Source of the DNA: an uncultured Lachnospiraceae bacterium
GTDB taxonomy: Bacteria > Bacillota > Clostridia > Lachnospirales > Lachnospiraceae
Assembly (NCBI GenBank): GCA_946615865.1
Contig: CAMOIJ010000008.1
Coordinates: forward strand, 20,059-84,058
Length of the DNA stretch: 64,000 nt
Direction: 5' to 3'
The notes under the pieces: model-generated
Seen by the model: only the letters and a program-made list of their open reading frames with translations
Told to the model about the DNA's origin: nothing
Database searches by the model: none
Translations under genes and position numbers: made by a program
Shown here: positions 34,801 to 42,898 of the stretch, piece after piece
Layout: the number at the start of each line of letters is the position of its first letter
Position numbering within the stretch: the stretch's first letter is position 1

Positions 34801-35160
34801 CGGCTCAACACGGCTGTATCACAGATGACAAATGAAGAGATGACGGCGGATATCATCAGCCTGATCCGGCGCTACGCGATCGGCAGTCCCCTGCAGAGCC
34901 ATGAGACGAGGGTGAAGAATGCGATACAGAAATTAAAGCGGGCACACCGCTTCTCAAAGCAGGAACTGAACTGGATCGACAGGATCGGGACATACCTTCT
35001 CAACGAGTCCGTCATCAGCACAAAGGTGTTTGACGAGGACGTTAGGTTCCGGTCACAGGGCGGATACGCAAGGATCAACAAAGCATTTCACGATCAGCTG
35101 GACAGCATTATCGCTGAGCTGAACGATTATCTGTATGATGATGGAGGAAAGACAGCATGA
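31888..35160 (+). CDS. hsdR: Type I restriction enzyme R subunit
   Basis: 1090 residues. N-terminal DUF4145 (about 10-120), a PD-(D/E)XK nuclease (about 180-320; FVDYALF then ATVEAKA gives D, E and K), a DEAD-like translocase with Walker A ATGTGKT (about 404-410) and IIDEAH (about 506-511), helicase C-terminal motifs (TTGIDVPS, QMLGRATR) and a helical C-terminal domain that contacts the methylase. Cuts unmodified DNA after translocation. AAGGAG precedes ATG 31888, and the stop overlaps hsdM (ATGA). Complete and without frameshift. Confidence 0.96.
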   Translation: MSNFDFLQERFPVLANFGSLAEQYCYSDPNSALIKSGMIGETIVNLIFRYDHIEEPYDNTAVYRIDKVYREGLITKELCDILHTLRKMRNKAAHANYGTAEEAKMVLEMAYSLCEWFMQTYGDWEYKNRPFVMPADPKTAVPVTEEIKKEEKSREEQLILEAERTADAAEKVDPDIRKERSKKAANQRIRPEAETRLLIDEQLRQVGWEADTSNLRHSKGTRPEKGRNMAIAEWPTDSTVGDRGFVDYALFIDTKMVATVEAKAEHKDIPSVIDFQCKDYSRNIRKKDYEYQIDTWGEFKVPFTFATNGRPYLKQYETKSGVWFLDLRRPDNAPKALHGWISPIGISELMEKDPVAGNNRLVATPYDLLQDPDGLALRDYQIKAIKAVENAIFEGKQTALLAMATGTGKTRTVLGMIYRFLQSDRFRRILFLVDRTSLGEQAEDVFKEVRLEDLKTLDNIYNIKDLEESVIDKETRVQIATVQSMVKRILYNDGEKMPAVTDYDLVIIDEAHRGYILDKEMDETEALYRDQHDFQSKYRSVVEYFDAVKIAITATPALHTTEIFGPPVFTYTYAEAVIDGWLVDHDVPHELHTKLRDEGIHYTKGDDIVLYDPVTGQILNSEMLEDELNFDVDNFNKQVITEGFNRAVLEEIARDIDPTSPDIQGKTLIYAVDDQHADMIVKILKEIYSESGVDNDAIMKITGSVGGGNKKKIREAINRFKNETYPSIVVTVDLLTTGIDVPSITTLVFMRRIRSRILFEQMLGRATRLCPEIHKTHFDIYDPVGVYESLADVNTMKPVVANPKATFEELLDGLDEMDDERHMQYQIDQIVAKLQRRRRSMDEKTMEHFMSMTGGKDPAEVASEVKHADPETAREKLRAYRDALKWLQEIRINRNRAVVISEEEDELVSHTRGYGKGEKPEDYLQSFETFIKTHLNEIAALNIVCTRPRELTREALKELRLTLEREGFTATRLNTAVSQMTNEEMTADIISLIRRYAIGSPLQSHETRVKNAIQKLKRAHRFSKQELNWIDRIGTYLLNESVISTKVFDEDVRFRSQGGYARINKAFHDQLDSIIAELNDYLYDDGGKTA

Positions 35161-36653
35161 CAACACAGGAGATTGTCTCAAAACTATGGAACCTATGCAA
35201 CGTTCTGCGGGACGACGGCATTACATACCACCAGTATGTTACGGAGCTGACCTATATTCTGTTCCTGAAGATGGCAAATGAGACCGGCGCGGAGGAGAAT
35301 TTCTCCAAAGGGGTTACGCTCCTTGAAGGAGACAATCTGACTGCCGACCAGGAAGCAGCGAACAACGAGAAAAAGATAGTGCTTGACTACAGCTGGGAGA
35401 CGCTCTGCGGGAAATCCGGCATCGAGCTGCATAAATACTATAAGGACCTCCTGAGACTCTTTGGCACATACTGCACTGGCCGCGTGCGGGAGATCTACCA
35501 GGGGTCTTCGACAAACATTGATGAGCCGAAGAACCTTGAAAAGATCATCACGACGATCGACGGCCTGGACTGGTTCTCCGCCCGTGAAGAGGGCCTTGGA
35601 AACCTGTACGAGGGGCTTCTGGAGAAGAATGCGAACGAGAAGAAATCCGGCGCCGGGCAGTACTTTACTCCCCGTGTCCTGATCGACGTTATTACCCGCC
35701 TGACGAAACCGCAGCCGGGAGAGCTGTGCAATGACCCTGCGTGCGGTACGTTCGGTTTCATGATCGCGGCACATCAGTATGTGAAAGACCATACCGATGA
35801 TTTCTTTGACCTTGACGCGGATACAGCGGAGTTTGAAAGGACGAAGGCCTTTACCGGTTGCGAGCTCGTACATGATACACACCGTCTGGCGCTGATGAAC
35901 GCCATGCTCCATGATATCGACGGGAAGATCCTGCTCGGGGATACGCTTTCCAACCTCGGAAAGAGTATGAAGGGTTATGACCTCGTCGAAACGAACCCTC
36001 CATTCGGTACGAAAAAGGGAGGAGAACGGGCGACCCGTGACGACTTTACCTTCCCTACCAGCAACAAACAGCTGAACTTCCTGCAGCACATATACAGGAG
36101 CCTCAAGTCGAACGGAAAAGCAAGAGCTGCTGTGGTCCTTCCTGACAATGTACTGTTTGCGGACGGTGAAGGCGAGAGGATCCGCGTTGACCTCATGGAC
36201 AAGTGTGACCTGCACACAGTTCTTCGTCTTCCTACAGGCATCTTCTATGCTCAGGGCGTTAAGACAAATGTGCTGTTCTTTACCCGCGGAAAAACCGACA
36301 AGGGCAACACGAAGGAAGTCTGGTTCTATGACCTCAGGACCAACATGCCCTCCTTCGGCAAGACGAACCCGCTGAAGAAAAGTGATTTCGAAAGCTTTGA
36401 GGCAGCGTATGAAGCAGAGGACCGTCATGCTGTAAGCGATGAACGCTGGAGCGTATTTACCCGTGAACAGATCGCGGAAAGGGGCAACAGCCTGGACCTC
36501 GGCCTCATCCGTGACGACTCCATCGTAGATTATGAGGACCTGCCGGATCCCATCGAGAGCGGCGAGGAGGCGATCGCGCAGCTTGAAGAGGCCGTCGACC
36601 TTCTCATGAGTGTGGTGAAGGAGCTGAAATCCCTCCGGAAGACGGAGGTGTGA
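35157..36653 (+). CDS. hsdM: Type I restriction-modification M subunit (adenine-N6 methylase)
   Basis: 498 residues. Helical N-terminal domain, then the methyltransferase: GQYFTPR, motif I DPACGTFGF and motif IV NPPFGTKKGG, with the catalytic NPPF for N6-adenine methylation. Works with HsdS to mark the host site and with HsdR to restrict. Four-base overlap with hsdR and again with hsdS implies a single translationally coupled operon. Confidence 0.96.
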   Translation: MTTQEIVSKLWNLCNVLRDDGITYHQYVTELTYILFLKMANETGAEENFSKGVTLLEGDNLTADQEAANNEKKIVLDYSWETLCGKSGIELHKYYKDLLRLFGTYCTGRVREIYQGSSTNIDEPKNLEKIITTIDGLDWFSAREEGLGNLYEGLLEKNANEKKSGAGQYFTPRVLIDVITRLTKPQPGELCNDPACGTFGFMIAAHQYVKDHTDDFFDLDADTAEFERTKAFTGCELVHDTHRLALMNAMLHDIDGKILLGDTLSNLGKSMKGYDLVETNPPFGTKKGGERATRDDFTFPTSNKQLNFLQHIYRSLKSNGKARAAVVLPDNVLFADGEGERIRVDLMDKCDLHTVLRLPTGIFYAQGVKTNVLFFTRGKTDKGNTKEVWFYDLRTNMPSFGKTNPLKKSDFESFEAAYEAEDRHAVSDERWSVFTREQIAERGNSLDLGLIRDDSIVDYEDLPDPIESGEEAIAQLEEAVDLLMSVVKELKSLRKTEV

Positions 36654-37984
36654 TCATGGTGCGCGGAAAGAAGAAAGAAAAGATATTGACGCCGGAAAAG
36701 AAACTGCGGCAGGCACTGGTGCCGGAGAGTGAGTGGCCGTACAAGGTGCCGGGAAATTGGCGGTGGGTGTATTTGACAAGTGGTTTTTCAGAATGTTTGG
36801 ACAGCCATAGAAGCCCAATTAATGCAAGTGAACGCGCCAGTAGAACAGGTGATATTCCATATTACGGAGCAACAGGGCAAGTTGGATGGATAGACGATTA
36901 TCTTACGGATGAAGAACTTGTTTTGCTAGGTGAAGATGGGGCTCCCTTTTTAGATTTGATCAAGGATAAAGCGTATATTATTACCGGGAAAGCGTGGGTT
37001 AATAACCATGCACATATCTTAAAATCTTATTTTGGTCACTTTGGAAACCTATATCTGTGCAACTACCTCAACATATTCAACTTTACAGGATATGTTAATG
37101 GAACTACGAGACTAAAACTAACACAAGCAAGTATGAACACAATTCCTGTTCCCCTCCCTCCTCTCCCAGAACAACAGCGTATTGTCGACCGCATCGAGAG
37201 CCTATTTGAAAAATTGGATGAGGCGAAAGAAAAAGCGCAGGCGGTCGTGGACGGATTTGAGGACAGGAAAGCGGCGATCCTGCATAAGGCGTTCACGGGG
37301 GAGCTTACAGAAGTTTGGCGCAATGAAAATGGTCTTGATTTTGATAGTTGGAAAGATACAACGCTAAATGAGGTTCTAGATGTGCGAGATGGAACACATG
37401 ATTCTCCTCAATACTATGAAGAAGGATTCCCGCTTGTCACCTCAAAAAATCTTAAGAATGGCAAAATCACGGACAAAGATATTAAGCTTATCTCAAAAGA
37501 TGATTATGAGAAGATTAATGAAAGAAGTAAAGTTGATGTTGGAGATATCCTGTTTGCAATGATTGGTACTATTGGAAGTCCAGTTGTTGTTGAACAAGAG
37601 CCTACTTTTGCTATAAAGAATGTCGCATTATTTAAGAACATTGGGAAAGTTGATTCTTACTTTATAAAATACTATCTCGAAAGCAAAACTGTTATAAATA
37701 AAATGATAAGAGAGGCAAGGGGATCAACTCAAAAGTTTGTTTCCTTAGGTTATCTTAGAAACTTTCCTATCAAAATGCCGTCAGATTGTGAGCAGAAAGC
37801 TATTGTCAACCATGTTAATCGGCTTTTAGAAGCAGAGGTACAAGTAAAGGAAATTGCCAAGCAGGTCATCACCCAGATCGACACCATGAAGAAGTCCATC
37901 CTCGCCCGCGCCTTTCGCGGCGAACTTGGGACAAATGATTCTTCCGACGAGAGCGCGGAAGAACTGCTGAAAAGAATACTGTAA
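36650..37984 (+). CDS. hsdS: Type I restriction-modification specificity (S) subunit
   Basis: 444 residues with two target-recognition domains, each followed by a conserved helical spacer: TRD1 about 30-165, spacer LPEQQRIVDRIESLFEKLDE; TRD2 about 225-370, spacer QKAIVNHVNRLLEAE and the family-typical end LARAFRGELG. TRD1 and TRD2 DNA is more AT-rich than the spacers, the usual sign of domain exchange. Start is GTG 36650 or ATG 36656, overlapping hsdM. The last ~25 codons recur as a remnant at 39343-39415. Confidence 0.95.
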   Translation: MIMVRGKKKEKILTPEKKLRQALVPESEWPYKVPGNWRWVYLTSGFSECLDSHRSPINASERASRTGDIPYYGATGQVGWIDDYLTDEELVLLGEDGAPFLDLIKDKAYIITGKAWVNNHAHILKSYFGHFGNLYLCNYLNIFNFTGYVNGTTRLKLTQASMNTIPVPLPPLPEQQRIVDRIESLFEKLDEAKEKAQAVVDGFEDRKAAILHKAFTGELTEVWRNENGLDFDSWKDTTLNEVLDVRDGTHDSPQYYEEGFPLVTSKNLKNGKITDKDIKLISKDDYEKINERSKVDVGDILFAMIGTIGSPVVVEQEPTFAIKNVALFKNIGKVDSYFIKYYLESKTVINKMIREARGSTQKFVSLGYLRNFPIKMPSDCEQKAIVNHVNRLLEAEVQVKEIAKQVITQIDTMKKSILARAFRGELGTNDSSDESAEELLKRIL

Positions 37985-37992
37985 AACAAGAG

Positions 37993-38024
37993 GATGGTAG
38001 TGCCTGGAAAAGTTTGCTACCATC
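37993..38024 (+). terminator. Hairpin after hsdS
   Basis: GATGGTAG (37993-38000) and CTACCATC (38017-38024), followed by ATATTATTATA. Weak intrinsic terminator; it may have come with the inserted cassette that begins here. Confidence 0.5.
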
Positions 38025-38242
38025 ATATTATTATAGAAGTCCTTGTAATGTAATGGAGCATCAGCAGTATTACTGTCTAAGGCATTTTGCGGTGCCTTAT
38101 AATAAAGCATAGGAAGAAGGGGGTACTTGAACAACCACTCGATAACAGTCATGAGTGGTATTTAATCCAGAATTGAAGATATGCGTAATCGTATGATTAT
38201 TATCATGACTAAGTATTATGATTTAGGAAGAATAGAGGCATC

Positions 38243-38692
38243 ATGAAGACCATAGCACTGCGCTTTGCAGACCATTTTGCTCCCGAATGCGGTACCATTG
38301 CAGCTCACGAACAAGTTATAAAAAAGATTGGGCATGTATGGTATGGAAAACTGGGGAACAAAGTGTCCGATAAAATGCTTAAAACAATTATGGATGCAGA
38401 GGAGCCAAAGATACTTCTGATTCGGAGTGGTAAGGTAGAGAGATATTGGGCCTATGTGTGTAAGGCTCAAAATGAACTGCCGGATTTAAATGAAGTACCG
38501 ATGTATTACCGGAATAATCATGAAAAATTTCATACATGGTTTTGCGTGACTCGATTTGACAATGCACCGAAGAGTATCATGTCTGAATGCATCGTAACCT
38601 CATCTGGAGCATTATTGGGGCATGCATCCAAATATAGCATGAGTCCATATTTTATAATTGAAACAAAGAGTCAATATGAAAACAGTAAGTGA
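38243..38692 (+). CDS. Protein of unknown function, first gene of the hsdS-linked cassette
   Basis: 149 residues beginning MKTIALRFADHFAPECGTIA. Mid-section KILLIRSGKVERYWAYV and a conserved-looking end SMSPYFIIETK give an alternating beta pattern; a PUA/EVE-like nucleic-acid-binding fold is conceivable but not shown. AT-rich compared with the hsd genes. Its 3' end overlaps the next gene by 17 bases. Probably one partner of a two-gene defence or toxin-antitoxin-like unit. Confidence 0.7.
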   Translation: MKTIALRFADHFAPECGTIAAHEQVIKKIGHVWYGKLGNKVSDKMLKTIMDAEEPKILLIRSGKVERYWAYVCKAQNELPDLNEVPMYYRNNHEKFHTWFCVTRFDNAPKSIMSECIVTSSGALLGHASKYSMSPYFIIETKSQYENSK

Positions 38693-39242
38693 AAAAGATT
38701 TTGAAGAGAGAATGTTGCGGATTCGAAGCGTTTTGAGAAATGCCTGGATTGATACATATGGCCTAGATGTAATTGACTCTTACATTAAAGACGTTGAAAA
38801 GGAGCATATGATTGATGGACATTTTGTATCAATACTAAACCATTATAGGAAATTGATGCAGTATGACCTTTGTCTATCCGTAACGAGGATGTATGAAACT
38901 ACAGGCAATAATTCGCTAAGAAATATACAGGCCATTGCTATTGGATTTAGAACTGGGAACTGGGGAAAGTTTCCAACGGTATCATTACCTGCATTGAAAA
39001 AAGCTGAAGCATATAGAAATAGTTATTTGGCGCATTTGGACGTTGAGGTTTCATCAACACCGATTACAAATGATGACATGACACAACTTTTGAAATCTGC
39101 AACAGCTTTTTACAATAGTATCTGTATCAATGTCAGCAAACCAGAATGGGCTCTGTCAGATAATGAATTGAACCTTTTACATTTGCAGCGATATTTTGAT
39201 TTTATTGACGTTCTTCAACAGCATATTAAAGATAAAGAATGA
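38676..39242 (+). CDS. HEPN/AbiU2-like protein
   Basis: 188 residues, all helical, with MQYDLCLSVTRMYET followed by AYRNSYLAHLDVE. The R-N-S-Y-L-A-H stretch fits the R-x(4-6)-H catalytic motif of HEPN RNases, and the surrounding pattern resembles the AbiU2 group of abortive-infection proteins. If active it would cleave RNA in response to infection, with the overlapping 38243 gene as partner or sensor. The start at 38676 was preferred to a TTG at 38658. AT-rich; transferred with its partner. Confidence 0.65.
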   Translation: MKTVSEKDFEERMLRIRSVLRNAWIDTYGLDVIDSYIKDVEKEHMIDGHFVSILNHYRKLMQYDLCLSVTRMYETTGNNSLRNIQAIAIGFRTGNWGKFPTVSLPALKKAEAYRNSYLAHLDVEVSSTPITNDDMTQLLKSATAFYNSICINVSKPEWALSDNELNLLHLQRYFDFIDVLQQHIKDKE

Positions 39243-39342
39243 TATGAACGAACAGATGTGACATATTTAATAATACCATTAGAAATTGCATCCTGATATT
39301 AAGGCTTTATGGTCAGCTATGTAAATGTCTAAAGTAACAGTG

Positions 39343-39415
39343 TCGAACTTTGTCCATAGAAACAAAATGATTTTGTGACAAAAGAGCAGAAGAACTGCTG
39401 AAGAGAATACTGTAA
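39343..39415 (+). pseudogene. Second copy of the hsdS 3' tail
   Basis: From CGAACTT at about 39344 to the TAA at 39413-39415 the sequence aligns with the end of hsdS (37919-37984): the final codons again read AEELLKRIL then stop, and AAATGATT upstream also matches. There is no open frame into it. It marks the original end of hsdS before the 38-39-kb cassette was inserted, or a recombination duplicate of the tail. Confidence 0.82.
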
Positions 39416-39433
39416 ATTCACAGGAGGAATAAG

Positions 39434-39898
39434 ATGGGTGTTTCGTTCAGGCATTCCGCAGGGTTCGGAAAAAGAATGGAATATAATCTGATCGGGAAAA
39501 TGCTTATGGAAGGCCTGGATGTGTACGTCCCGCTCGTAGACGACCACGGTGTCGACTGTGTTATTAAGAAAGATGACGGGACTTTTATCGAGGTTCAGAT
39601 CAAGGCGCGGTCCAGCGAAGTCACTGAGGGTGACGCCGCCCTGTTTTCGGCTATAACACATGATCTGACAGAAAATTTCTATTTTGTGTTCTATTCCGAG
39701 CGGCTGGATATGATGTGGATCCTGTCGTCTGATGAATTCCTTAAAGAGTGCGTGACGAACAAGACAGGGAAGAATAAGGGTAAACGAGGGATCTGGTTCA
39801 ACGGAAACAGAAGGGATAAGCAGACCGGCATCAAGAAGGAATACTGCAAAAAGCAGTTTGAGAAGTATATCGAGAAGGATTTTTCCCGGTTTCATTGA
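39434..39898 (+). CDS. PD-(D/E)XK nuclease-like protein
   Basis: 154 residues. Core reads KRMEYNLIGKMLMEGLDVYV, then DDHGVDCVI...FIEVQIKAR: the D (GVD) and E-x-Q-x-K arrangement matches a restriction-endonuclease-like fold of the Holliday-junction-resolvase/Mrr type, with Q in place of the usual second variable position. Starts with a good AGGAGG just after the hsdS remnant, so it was originally the gene directly behind hsdS. May be an accessory nuclease of the restriction locus. Confidence 0.7.
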   Translation: MGVSFRHSAGFGKRMEYNLIGKMLMEGLDVYVPLVDDHGVDCVIKKDDGTFIEVQIKARSSEVTEGDAALFSAITHDLTENFYFVFYSERLDMMWILSSDEFLKECVTNKTGKNKGKRGIWFNGNRRDKQTGIKKEYCKKQFEKYIEKDFSRFH

Positions 39899-39946
39899 TA
39901 GTACGCTTTCATTTTGAGTGTATCTGTATATGATTAAGGAGCTGCC

Positions 39947-40801
39947 ATGTATAAGAATGCTGCGGTCAGACATATTAAATTCGGAAAGGGAGCGGTAACA
40001 AAGATTGTTAACGGTTCCAACTGCAGATTTATAAAAGTTAAATTCAAAAGCAAAGAAGTCCAGTTTATATTCCCAGACGCATTTGAAAAGCATCTTCGTT
40101 TTGAAGACGAGAAACTGCAGGCGGCAGTCATGAAAGAATTGCGCGGCGAAGAAATAACGCAGGCACCGGTGAGACAGAGTGTGTCTACAGAAAGCAGCCA
40201 TACATTAACAGGAAACAGACCAAAGTCATCGAAAAGAGCTGCCCCATCGAGGATCGGAGTGTATATTCTAAACTTTCAGGGACCATCAACATACGACGAC
40301 TTAGTGTGGGTTTATAATGACTGTGACAAAAAGACGAATCTGGAAGAACTGTTTGAGGACGCTGAGACTGGCACGACATGCTGGAGTGTACCAACTTATG
40401 CCGGGATCGGTGATACCGTTCTGTTTATGCTCGCCTCTTCATCAATCGACACGTACCATATGAACGGGGCCGTCAACGAAGCCGCTGAATTGTCGGACTG
40501 GAAGATATATGAGTTCGGCAAAGCGGAGAGAGAAAAGTACAGAAAATACGCTGGAAAGATCTTATGCGTTGGAAAAATCACTGGCTTTTCAAAAGAAGAT
40601 GAGCCAGATGAGGAATTCAACCAGAGGCTGATCTATGCGGATATCGGAAATCTTCAGATGCTGGAAAATCCAGTCCCTCTAAAAGATTTCAGGGATTTCA
40701 TTAATATAAACAGATTCTGGTCTGTGACAAGTTTGAAACAGGAGCAATGGGATAAGCTGAAGAAACTGTTGGTGTTAAGAAATCCTGATATTAGATTGTA
40801 A
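39947..40801 (+). CDS. SH3-like plus PUA/EVE-like protein of the restriction locus
   Basis: 284 residues. N-terminal ~70 residues are an SH3/tudor-like fold of the helicase-associated kind (IKFGKGAVTKIVNG...KFIKVKF, FIFPDAFEKHL). After a Ser/Lys-rich linker the C-terminal half resembles a PUA/EVE modified-base-reading fold: IGDTVLFMLASSS, KILCVGKITGF, NPVPLKDFRDFI, NRFWSVTSL. EVE-type domains read methylated or hypermodified bases. Downstream of the PD-(D/E)XK gene it suggests a modification-dependent branch of the locus; this is inference. Confidence 0.68.
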   Translation: MYKNAAVRHIKFGKGAVTKIVNGSNCRFIKVKFKSKEVQFIFPDAFEKHLRFEDEKLQAAVMKELRGEEITQAPVRQSVSTESSHTLTGNRPKSSKRAAPSRIGVYILNFQGPSTYDDLVWVYNDCDKKTNLEELFEDAETGTTCWSVPTYAGIGDTVLFMLASSSIDTYHMNGAVNEAAELSDWKIYEFGKAEREKYRKYAGKILCVGKITGFSKEDEPDEEFNQRLIYADIGNLQMLENPVPLKDFRDFININRFWSVTSLKQEQWDKLKKLLVLRNPDIRL

Positions 40802-40870
40802 AATAAGGCAGGCAGAAGAGCCGTAAACGGCCTCCTTGCTTGCCGTATTATGTCCTATACAAAAATGGAT

Positions 40871-41581
40871 TTATACCGCCTTAATGAGAATACTTAGTCC
40901 GTCACGGATCCATGATGCTACCAGCTGTGGATATTTTTCTTCAATCTCATAATAAGGATTATCAATTCGATGATAGTCATCCTGGTCAGTAAGGAGAAGA
41001 TCACATACGCTATCTTTGTATTTCGGATCGCTGACTTTTGGAAGATCCCATGAACCATGTGCGATATCTTCACCAAGATACAAGATCATCAGAACGTAAG
41101 CCATTGCGATTTTTCCGTTTTCCCTCACAAAGGCATCCAACTCCACCTTTTTCTTCAATATTACCTTATCAGCCAATCCTAGAGGATCCATCTCAGAAAG
41201 CGTCCTGAAGGGGCTGCTGATATCTACACCACGGCGTGCCAGTTCTTCATCTTCAAGATTCTTAATCTCAAGACCTTCCTGTTCCCATCTATCAAGTATT
41301 GCACACAACCTGTTGGCGACGGACGCATTTTCCAAGCATCTTTTTAAAAGCAGCTCTTTCTGTTCTTCAGGGTAAAATTCGAGGTTTTTCCCGTTGAATA
41401 ATTCGTCGTAGCTTATTCCTATTGCCCTGCTTAAAAGGGGAAACAGCGCAAGGTCGGGAACTCTTTCATTACGTTCCCAGTTTGACACCGCCTGCGGAGT
41501 GACATGTATGATCTCAGCAAGCTCATGTTGTGTATAACCCGTTTTTTTGCGGTAATTGCGTATCTTATCACCTAATTTCAT
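40871..41581 (-). CDS. XRE-family transcriptional regulator
   Basis: 236 residues. N-terminal HTH KLGDKIRNYRKKTGYTQHEL, with TPQAVSNWERNERVPDL as recognition helix, then a helical region of about 160 residues of unknown fold. ATG 41581 has CGGAGGA nine bases upstream; a longer frame to 41647 lacks a site. Convergent with the EVE-like gene. May control the neighbouring restriction or helicase genes. Confidence 0.85.
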   Translation of the reverse strand: MKLGDKIRNYRKKTGYTQHELAEIIHVTPQAVSNWERNERVPDLALFPLLSRAIGISYDELFNGKNLEFYPEEQKELLLKRCLENASVANRLCAILDRWEQEGLEIKNLEDEELARRGVDISSPFRTLSEMDPLGLADKVILKKKVELDAFVRENGKIAMAYVLMILYLGEDIAHGSWDLPKVSDPKYKDSVCDLLLTDQDDYHRIDNPYYEIEEKYPQLVASWIRDGLSILIKAV

Positions 41582-41812
41582 CCAATTTATCCTCCGAGTC
41601 TTTTTCTTGTGCAAATTATCTCGTTTATGACGGAATTTGTAAAACAACGCTCTGTTGAGCTTCGATAGATTAAAATTGGAGGGGATAATTAACGCGTAAT
41701 GTGATAATAATGAAATAAGACAGGCAGAACTGTATATAATTCATTTGCCGTTATAGAAGATGCGCACTATTTATGTCAACAACTGTCACCGATTGAATAC
41801 ATACAGCTTCTT

Positions 41813-42091
41813 CTATTTGTTGTAGTACCAAATATCGTGATTGTGTATATAATCTATTGCAGACTCGAGAGAACTATATCGTCCCCTCTGTTGATGGAAG
41901 GAATACCGTTCAGAATGCCTGTGCAGGATCTCGCAGGCCGAACCATCATAAGGGGATATGATGATCCATTCGTGACTGGTCAGGCTGCTCTTCAGATGTA
42001 TGTCGTGCCCGTTAGATGCAATTATGTTATAGCTAGCCCCTAGAGAATTCAAATAACTCAGCTCATCCCGGCTGAACATAATTGTCCTCAT
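41813..42091 (-). CDS. Small protein of unknown function
   Basis: 92 residues, rich in His, Ser and Tyr (HRHSERYSFHQQRGRYSS). No domain recognised. Overlaps the upstream gene by 29 bases in another frame; the pair is read as a two-gene operon. Confidence 0.55.
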   Translation of the reverse strand: MRTIMFSRDELSYLNSLGASYNIIASNGHDIHLKSSLTSHEWIIISPYDGSACEILHRHSERYSFHQQRGRYSSLESAIDYIHNHDIWYYNK

Positions 42092-42311
42092 TAATCAAGT
42101 CTTTTGCTCTAATTACCATTTCGAGTTTTGCAATGACTTCCTCCACCACATCCCGCATTATCGGTTCCACTGCCAAAGCTATGAGCCGAACAATCTCCCC
42201 TTCAGTATCCCAATCCCTGTTTTCATCAGCCATCAAAGCAACCGATCGGATCGCCTGCAGATCCTCTGAGATGAATTTCAACTGCTGTCTGCTGTCTTCG
42301 AGTTCCATCAT
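42063..42311 (-). CDS. Small helical protein of unknown function
   Basis: 82 residues, acidic, predicted all-helical (QLKFISEDLQAIRSVALMA, VVEEVIAKLEMVIRAKDL). GAGGTGAGAA precedes the start. First gene of the pair with 41813-42091; a toxin-antitoxin-like layout is possible but there is no family match. Confidence 0.6.
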   Translation of the reverse strand: MMELEDSRQQLKFISEDLQAIRSVALMADENRDWDTEGEIVRLIALAVEPIMRDVVEEVIAKLEMVIRAKDLINEDNYVQPG

Positions 42312-42898
42312 GTGTTCTCACCTCCTCAAGCGTCGTTATAGCACAGAGAAAGAGGAAAAGAAATAGAATAGGCCACCGAAAATCCGAAAACGGCCATTCT
42401 TGTGATTTTCGTATAAGATATAGCAGTCACTTTTTATGAAACCTCATTGGTTTAAAAAATGCCGTTCATTAAAATTACCAACTCTTTTTAATATCATTAC
42501 ATATACAAGCGATTCGATAGCGGTTTTTTGATATTCTGCTCAACATTCCTCAGTAATACGATGCGATTTCTTATCATGTCTTGCTGATCGGTACTAATAA
42601 TTACACTTTCAGCATTGTAGGCTGGCACTTTCCCCACATTAAGAACAACTCATAAGTAAAAATCAAGAGTTTTAGCCACCGAAAATCCGAAAGTCGCCAT
42701 TCTTGTGATTTTCGCACAAAGTGATTTGCCGAAAAATAGACCAGCATAGCGGAGAGGATTAATTAACTGTAACTGCTAAGAAAATGATGATATATAATCA
42801 TGTTAGTGATTTATAAAAACACAAGCGCACATCGGTACTTCATAAAACACGCATTACGGTCACGTTACCGTCATTAATCTGAAAGGCAGGTACACCAA
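42312..42898. other. 587-bp AT-rich region with a 40-bp direct repeat
   Basis: No gene. Contains two copies of a 40-bp sequence (42372-42411 and 42675-42714) and the leader of the helicase-HNH gene. AT content is clearly above that of the flanking genes. Confidence 0.6.
42372..42411. repeat. 40-bp direct repeat, copy 1 (copy 2 at 42675-42714)
   Basis: Both copies start GCCACCGAAAATCCGAAA and end CCATTCTTGTGATTTTCG, with two or three differences between. Inside each, CGAAAATC and GATTTTCG form an 8-bp inverted repeat, so each copy could be a hairpin or a dimer-binding site. Offset 303 bp. Confidence 0.75.

Noticed and set aside
35193..36428. 411-codon antisense frame within hsdM
   Set aside because: Same reasons as for the hsdR shadow; the sense frame contains all methylase motifs.
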